NCBI GenBank assembly: GCA_009103225.1
Contig: RHPI01002368.1
Span: 327,977 to 391,976 of the forward strand
Source of the DNA: Chlorokybus atmophyticus
Taxonomy: Eukaryota > Streptophyta > Chlorokybophyceae > Chlorokybales > Chlorokybaceae
Reading direction: 5' to 3'
Length of the DNA: 64,000 bases
Position 1 is the first letter of the stretch. Each line of letters begins with the position of its first letter. The notes beneath the pieces are model-generated. The model was given only the letters and a program-made list of their open reading frames with translations. It ran no database searches and was not told the origin of the DNA. The translations under genes and the position numbers were made by a program. This document shows, one piece after another, positions 57,506 through 64,000 of the stretch.

Positions 57506-60273
57506 ATGGCGTTCAGGCGCATAGTCTGCGCTGGGCCGTGGTCCGGTCTGATGGGCCAGGGGCAGTCCGCCGTCGCCGGCGCGGTGCCGGGCGCCCCAGC
57601 GGGCTACGCTGCTCCGGCCGACCTGGGCTATGACACTGACGAGGGCGACAATGGCGAGGTGGTGAAGAGGGAGACGAAGGAGGAGAATGGTAAGGCTGGC
57701 GATAATTTGGACGTTCGGCAGAATGAGGCGACGGAAAATGGTCATGGCGCTGACTACGACAGCTTACAGAAGGTCAGCCATGCATGCATGCGTGACAGAT
57801 TGACCGTGACCGTGACCGTGACAATGATTGTGACTGTGACTGTATGCGGTTAGCCAGAATGTACGTTTGCATGAACTGGATGTCCATAGTCTGTACTGTC
57901 AAACTTACTGTTCTCAAGTGCTCAAGTATAAAGCAACAGAACGGTGTGCTAATGTGTTACGAGTCAATCAACACTTTACTGCTTGAGCTTTTGGATCCGC
58001 TGCTTGAACCCGTTTGGATAACACAAGATAGGAGGTTAGGTTTGGGGTTGCTGGGTTGTAGGGTTGCAGTGGTGTTCTCACTATCTAAGAAGTCCAAGTG
58101 CAGACCATCAACGGAGCAGCAACCAGTTCGTCGATTGCTGGCTTCTTAGCATGCATTGAACTGACGAAACACACAACAAGCAGCAATACTCGCCGGTCAA
58201 ATAGTGTGCTCAGCCCACTGGACACACCAACAACTGCTCAAAGCAAACCGTTGTGAGCATGCAATCTGGCACGCACATGCAAGCACGCGTGTGTGGACAT
58301 GCATGCAAGGCGCTTGTGGTTTTCTGCAGACAGTGTATATGCTCAACAAATAAGTATGCACGACACTTATTGAGCGTCTCTTGTCCTGCATGAAAGTTGC
58401 ACAAGCCTGCACTTATGCATGGTTGCATGCAACCATGCATAAGTGCAGGCAGCCATGCAATCAAGGATGCATGCATGCGTACACATGCACAGTCACGCAG
58501 GCACACAAGTGACACAACACGCATATCGCTCTGCAGGCTTCAGTGGCGTCTATTGCCGCTGACCGAGCTGCCAGCGATGCGACTCTTGCATCCGCAGCGT
58601 TATCAAGCCTGCACGCGAATGGGCACAGTCATGCGAATGGGAGTTTGCCGCTTGTCAATGACATTGCTGAGGAGAGAGTTGTTGAGTTCTACTTGATCAG
58701 GTGAGTGTGTCTGTGTCTGTGTCTGTTGTTCAAATTTTGGATGATTGTGTTCGAGTTGTTAAAGCAGCATGTTGGCAACTTTCTTCAGGCATGCGCACAG
58801 CGTCTGCAATATTGACTCGGATCGGATTGTTGGCCGGAGTTCGTCAGCTCCTTTGACTGAGGTGAGAGAATCATTGATGAGTTCAAAAGGAAGGTAGGCA
58901 CTCGTGAACGCAAGTACAGCACTTATACTGATGTTCTGGCAATCGGTGACTGTAAACGAGCCAAATAAGTCAGCTGCTGCATTGACTGAGTAGGCTTGGG
59001 AAAATCAGAGGGACAGGCACGTGCGTGTACATGCGTGTGCACACGCGTATGTGTGCATGTGCGCGCACATGTGGGCGTGTTGCTTGCGCAGATACGTGTA
59101 CACATGTGTGCACGCTTGGTCATGTGCTATGCACGTGTGTGCGTGGTTCATGTGCGTGTCTGCTTGTGTGCGTGCGTGCCCACGCGCACGTGCCTGCGTC
59201 TGTGCGCCTGTGCATGCATGCGTGCATATGTGTGTAGCGCGCTATCTGTGTGCGTGTACACACAGCAGCGTACAAGCATACAAGCAAGCTTACGTGCATG
59301 CACGTGTCTATACATGCATGTATGAACAGAGTGTCTGTCTCAAAGGTTGGTCTATCGCAAGCTCGCGCATTGGGGAGCTACCTCAAACGACGCTACCGGC
59401 TCGGGGGAAGCCAGTTTGAGAATGGCTTTCCACTTGAAGTCTACTCCTCACCTGCAAAGCGCAGCTATTTGACGGCTATGTCTGTCTGCGGGGTAAACAC
59501 CAATCTTAGTGCTTACTTGCCATTGCAAGTTGTGAACGAGTTGGGTATCATAGCGCATTGTATAGGAGTTGGGCTATCCAAGTGGCAAATTGGTGCTGAG
59601 CGAGGAGCTTCATGAGATGAGTATGGGCGATTGGGAAGGCCTGAGGCGCTCTGATATATACACTCCTCAGGTGACTGGTTGTCCTGGCGCTGTTTCAGCC
59701 TGCTCCTATAATGTATTCTCGTGTTCTCACGCGCTCGCTCTCCGTATGTGCGTGTGTGCCTGTGCGTGTGTGCATGCACACATGGAGTCTGTAGCTGTGT
59801 GATAAAGCGGGAGGGTGGGGGGAGGAGGGAGGGGTATCCATGCCGGTGGGTTAGTACATGTTACCCAACTTTGGTTTTGCACAGGTGAGGTTACTGATGA
59901 GCACCATGCACCCGGACTTCGCAGCTCCAAATGGCGGAGAGTCCAAACGCGAAGTGGAAACACGGATGATATGGTTTTTGCTCGGGCGTGCTAGAGAAAG
60001 GTGCATACTCTACTTCGTTCTGTCCCACACATGCTTTATTGTTCGCTCACTTTGGACTGTTTGATCAGTTTTGTGCAAGGTGTGCCTTTCTCCCAGCAGC
60101 TGATAGTAACGCACGCGGGTGCGATCAAGTGCGCTTTGAGAGGGATTTTGGGTATGGATTCAGAGCGCACATTCAGGGTGGAGTTGAACAATGCGAGCGT
60201 GTCGGTTGTGAGGCTGAGCAGCTGGAGTGGGTGGAGTGTTGTTTGCCTCAATGATACGGGTGCGCTTGCTTAA
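57506..60273 (+). CDS. histidine phosphatase superfamily protein (phosphoglycerate-mutase-like)
   Basis: Seven exons: 57506-57772, 58537-58700, 58789-58861, 59346-59492, 59566-59670, 59885-60000 and 60069-60273, giving 358 aa with consistent phases and GT-AG introns. The phosphohistidine motif is FYLIRHAHSVCN (RHA in place of the more usual RHG), beginning near residue 140. Other family positions are visible: SQARALGSYL, the Arg in YSSPAKRS, the Glu in ELHEMSMGDWEG, NGGESKREVE and the second catalytic His in LIVTHAG. The substrate cannot be told: candidates include phosphoglycerate, fructose-2,6-bisphosphate-like or carboxyarabinitol-type sugar phosphates. The N-terminal 135 or so residues are low-complexity, Ala/Asp/Glu-rich, with no clear targeting motif. 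The start is the first ATG in frame; a GTG lies four codons upstream. Confidence 0.9.
58405..58450. repeat. 46-bp perfect palindrome in intron 1 of the histidine phosphatase
   Basis: A 23-bp arm starting GCCTGCACTTATGCATGG is followed at once by its exact reverse complement, with no loop. It lies inside the intron 57773-58536. Confidence 0.92.
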
Positions 60274-61024
60274 TTGTATGTTGTTGATGTACATAGCTAG
60301 GTAACAATACAATTGATTGCCTTTATTGGCGTACGATTAGTCATGTAGTGTCCACCTTTAGGTATACAGCCATCATAATGGCACGGTATCCAGTGCTTTC
60401 ATGTTGTGGGTGTTGCTGTCGATTGCCTTCGTTCAGGTATGTATGCCTCGTTTGCACTGCTGGCTGCATTGCGTCCCTTGCCCTGAATGCCTCCCTACAG
60501 AACTGATACCATGATGTTAGTAGGTTGTACATGTGCATGATCTGTCCTCACTGTCACACTACTCCCCAGGCTCACCCATGACACATACCAACACCTCCTC
60601 GCATTGCATCCTCTTTATAGGAAATTGGCATGTAGTAATGTACCTATCCATGTGACAGGTAGTACCAGACAGCCATTAAAATATACGTATTTTGGCCATA
60701 AGCGTGCCTGCTCGTAACACCAACAACTGCATGACATGTCGCATCTCATGAGGCGCCATGATTGTCATGTGCAATATCAGCTTGAAATGAGTAACTTTTT
60801 ACATGAAGGCGCGAGTCCAGTGTCATGCACTCCATACCAGAGCCTCCTGTTCTCCAACCACCCTTATTGGTTTCCACCATGTTTGCAACTGCCACACACT
60901 ATGCAGCAACAAAGCAGGCACTACCCAGTAATGTCAACTATGCAACGACGACGGCTAGGGTATGCTTTACAAAACTGGTTTGTTCTAGATGCAACAACTA
61001 TTTTACAAAACCGTCTGTGTATCA
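60274..61024. other. convergent spacer between the histidine phosphatase and PsbP-like genes
   Basis: 3' flanks of two convergent genes. No further gene is seen. Confidence 0.45.
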
Positions 61025-63537
61025 CTACGAAGAATTCTGCGACTGAGACTGCGGCGCAATTTGCCCGACTCGAAAGGAGTTAACAATATCTGAAAATACT
61101 CCACTCTGCTGCTCCCAACGCTGCTCCGGAGCCTGTAGTTTATTTACACAAAATTTCAATAAACAACTAACATTACAAATCAACATGCAACATACATACA
61201 GATCAACATGTGCAAACAATCGATCGCACGGCAAAACAACACTTCAGAAACATTGATGCGATCATGTCTGTAAACAACAGCTACCAACATCCCAGAAGTC
61301 AAACTCACCATAACATTCAGAGTGTATAACCGGCCGTCCTGAATCACGTACACTGACGCATTATGCCTATGCCACGTATCTGTCTGAACCTGGAAAACAC
61401 ATGTATGGTTGAGCACAACATGACAACATGAACACACGCATGCGTGCATCACATACCGTGTACTCCATGGAATAGTATATCTCTCCGCTCGGGCCCTTGC
61501 GTTGGCTGGCAGCCAGAAGAGCCGCCTGCTTGCCGCTGCCCGGCTTTGCAATTGTTCCGCGCAATATACGCCTTGCCACGCTCACGGGACTACCCAAACC
61601 CGCTAAACTCAAACCTGATCGTCAGAGAGGAATAAGTCCCTCATTGCTTGAACCAGAGAATGCTTTGAGTACATCATGCTGCAGTAGGCGTTGCAAGCAT
61701 AAGGTAATTGGTAACTGCGCTATTCAGCGCAAGCTGGATGTGCGCACGGATACATTGACATCTATGGCAACATATGCATCAAGCGCAGTACAGCAGCGAA
61801 TCATATGAAGCTTACAACAGTGTGTGCGTCAGGTTTGTTTCACTCTTGACAGTAAAAGTAGACAACAGACTTAACCAACTCGCAAACTGGTCCAATGCAG
61901 TTGGCCAATTTAACATCAACCAACTTGATGTCCAACTGGCCAACTGCAATGGACCAGTTTGCGAGTTATAAGGCAGTTGAGAGTGACCCAACAATAGCTT
62001 TGAGTGCAAAACATAGTAACGCTTGCCTGGAGGGGAGGGTGCCACAACAATAGAGACATTCTCCTCGCCCGTGCCACCAGCGGGACCAAACGCAACAGTT
62101 GGCTCAGGAAAGTCCCGCAGTGGCCTATATACCATACTCATCAAGGCTAAGCTTCACAACACATGAATGACTAGATAAGATCACATCCGCATGAAAGATT
62201 GGCTGAGGATTGACTCACCTTGCTGCTGCTTTGGCTATTGGTGGAGGATCAATTGGTCGCTGAGATTCAGACTTCTCTACTGACCTCACAAGCAAAGTCT
62301 GTACATACAAGGGTCAGAAACTAAGCGTGTCTGCTGCATGCATGCACACAGACATAGAGAAACAAATACTGAGACTGTCTGCATGCATGCATGCATTGCA
62401 TATATGTCTTACCACATGCGTGCAGCAACAATAAGATGACGGACCTTGCACACACACACACACAATCTCAGACTATCAATCCATGCATGTTTGGTGGCCT
62501 TGCCTGGTCTTCTAGCCACGGGGAAGGGTAGAGAAACTCAAAGCCCCTTGACAGATCCACAAAACGCTTGAGGCCTTTAACAGGGTACAGCACGTCTGCG
62601 CGGATCTGCACAGGGGCGAAACCTTATTGGTCAGAGGGAATAGACATGCTGGTCAATCCCAGCACATGTGACAACACAAGTCCTTGTGTGATGAATGTAA
62701 CAACACGTGCGCAGATGTACATGTGCAGTACACATACACCCTTGTACACAAGCGCGCATGTGCAAGAGATACTAACCACATTCACTGTACGGCACACGCA
62801 CGTATCAACGTGTGCGTACATGCTCATGCACATTGGCTTGGGCATGTACGCACGCGCATGCATGCACCACTGTACGCATGCGCGTACGACTATGCAAAGG
62901 AGTATATGCATGAATTCCAAACAAGTGCCACACTTGTGAATGTTCGGAAGTGTACTTGCATGTGCGCGAATACGCATGCATGTGTGAATGTGCAATGCAT
63001 TTGTGAATGCAGTGCCTGTGTAGCATCGCACACCTGCCTGGCAAAGTCGGGTGTGCTGCTAAGCAGTGCCGAGGTGACCCCGCCTAGATTGCCGCCCAGC
63101 GTGGCGGCGGCGGCAAGTCCCAACGCCGCCGTCCGCCTGCTGAAAAAGGCGGAGGATCCCCCTGAGCCTGATGAGCCTGATGCCGAGGCGGAGGCCGAGG
63201 CGGAGGCGGAGGTGTCATCAGCAGTTCTTGCCATGAAGTCGTCAGCCTTGCTCTCCACACCCTGATCAGCAACCATCATGCCCTGAACCTCAGCGTCAGC
63301 CTGGGCGATGTCCATCTGAGCCTTCAGATCCACCTGCCTCTCCTCCCTGTCCTCATTCCCCTCCTTCCCCTCCTTCCCGCCGCCTGCTCCTCCTCCTGAT
63401 GCCCGTACTGACTGCGAGCGTCGCCTCGGTTGGCGACCAGCAGCAGGAGCGCCTATTCTCAGCACACTCACTCCCGCTGCCAACCCCGAGGACGACAACG
63501 CCGCCGTCCCCGCCGCTGCCGCCGCCATTGCCGCCAT
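61025..63537 (-). CDS. PsbP-domain thylakoid lumen protein
   Basis: PsbP-like/PPD protein; family members are lumenal and include oxygen-evolving-complex subunits and PSI/PSII assembly factors. Exons in minus order: 63537-63034, 62605-62504, 62298-62219, 62124-62027, 61614-61457, 61389-61309 and 61132-61025, with phases consistent throughout, about 376 aa. Residues 1 to about 165 hold an Ala-rich start (transit-peptide-like), a charged segment, an Ala-Ser repeat, then SAFFSRRTAALGLAAAATLG, a twin-arginine lumen signal. The PsbP domain includes GFEFLYPSPWLE, ENVSIVVAPSPP, GLGSPVSVARRIL, YYSMEYT, HRHNASVYV, LYTLNVM and PEQRW. Introns 62503-62299 and 62026-61615 start with GC; using GT sites instead would break phase and family similarity. 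It is unusual in its long acidic N-terminal insert. Confidence 0.92.
61877..61969. repeat. 34-bp-arm hairpin in a PsbP-like intron
   Basis: The arm starting AACTCGCAAACTGGTCCAAT pairs with its reverse complement with two mismatches around a 25-nt loop. It lies in the GC-AG intron 61615-62026. Confidence 0.88.
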
Positions 63538-63751
63538 TGCCGCTGACGTGGAGGCAATTAGGGTTGACGTTTTGTTGACATCTTCACTGGTTGTTGCCCA
63601 ACATTATGTTTATGGCACAACAAGCGAGGAACAGGTAAGGGTTTTCAATGCATTCCAGGACAGGTCTGTGCATGTTGGCGGCATAGGCGGCATTGGCGGC
63701 GACGGCGGCTGCGGCGGTGGGGGTGCTAGCGGGAGCGTGCGGGTAGTTGTT

Positions 63752-64000
63752 ATGGTCCAGGGTGTTGTTCCAGGCGAGGGTTGGGCTCTTGCTGAGAACA
63801 AGCGTAGGCGTAAGCCTCCCAAGGGGCGTGCTTCGTTGGTGAGGACTGAGGAGCAGGAGGCGGCGGAGCTGCTTAGCCGGATCAGGCGGACGGCTGGGCA
63901 GGTGGAGGCTGCCCCCATCTACGCCAGCGTCACCGCCGCTCTCGAGAACGATGTCGTCGTCCGTGCTGGACAGGGCGGAGTCGACCTCGTGCTGTATGGG
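63752..64000 (+). CDS. unrecognised gene, cut by the window end
   Basis: An open frame runs to the last base; 63752 is its first in-frame ATG, giving 83 codons. The frame stays open upstream for more than 200 bases without an ATG, so an upstream exon start is possible. Content: RRRKPPKGRASLVRTEEQ, AAELLSRIRRTAGQVE, then NDVVVRAGQGGVDLVLYG. The basic stretch could be a nuclear or transit signal. I recognise no family. It is divergent from the PsbP-like gene. Confidence 0.5.
   Translation, partial: MVQGVVPGEGWALAENKRRRKPPKGRASLVRTEEQEAAELLSRIRRTAGQVEAAPIYASVTAALENDVVVRAGQGGVDLVLYG

Noticed and set aside
63607-63635. Short first exon before a GTAAGG donor in the terminal gene
   Set aside because: The donor looks good, but acceptors that keep phase would make an intron of only about 26 bp, and the other acceptors hit stops.
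1-64000. CRISPR array, operon or prokaryotic defence locus
   Set aside because: No regularly spaced direct repeats exist, and the genes are spliced nuclear eukaryotic genes.

Overview
This is a nuclear window from a photosynthetic green-lineage eukaryote, most likely a green alga. The evidence is intron-dense genes (about 75 introns can be placed), a nuclear-encoded photosystem I subunit (PsaH), a PsbP-domain lumen protein with a twin-arginine signal, a plant-type RSZ splicing factor with a CCHC knuckle, an Alba protein with RGG repeats, and a TIO/Fused-type kinase of about 1.3 kb residues. I cannot name the species. All exon structures were read by eye from splice sites, reading-phase continuity and family similarity, with no transcript data.

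Layout. 1-3.7 kb: gene-poor, with one tandem repeat. 3.8-4.6 kb: psaH (+). 5.9-7.7 kb: Alba (-), convergent with psaH. 7.7-10 kb: AT-rich spacer. 10.1-17.6 kb: Fused/TIO kinase (+, about 23 exons). 17.6-21 kb: no recognised gene. 21.1-23.6 kb: YdjM/DUF457-type membrane protein (-). 24.0-24.5 kb: small TIR element. 25.8-26.3 kb: 505-bp TRIM. 26.9-31.0 kb: Penelope-like element (-) with a GIY-YIG domain upstream of the reverse transcriptase and flanking direct repeats. 31-32 kb: diverged repeat copy and an assembly gap. 32.7-35.4 kb: La protein (-), divergent from pinin (+) at 35.6-38.8 kb. 39.3-45.8 kb: decayed Ty3/gypsy element (-). 47.1-49.6 kb: gag-only Ty1/copia derivative (+), apparently sitting in an intron of an unrecognised gene. 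51.8-52.1 kb: mitochondrial ATP synthase epsilon (-), divergent from RSZ (+) at 52.4-53.8 kb. 54.9-56.1 kb: 1.2-kb inverted-repeat transposon. 57.5-60.3 kb: histidine-phosphatase (+). 61.0-63.5 kb: PsbP-domain protein (-), divergent from a 3'-truncated gene at the window end.

The genes are housekeeping: photosynthesis (PsaH, PsbP-like), mitochondrial energy (ATP epsilon), RNA handling (La, pinin, RSZ, Alba) and signalling (Fused, histidine phosphatase). I see no operon-like pathway. The most notable signals are seven GC-AG introns (all AG|GCAAG) among about 75; a Penelope-like element with permuted domains; a TRIM that shares LTR termini, polypurine tract and primer-site features with the gypsy element; a copia element whose primer site matches the anticodon arm of initiator tRNA-Met; and several unrelated near-perfect hairpins in introns and spacers.
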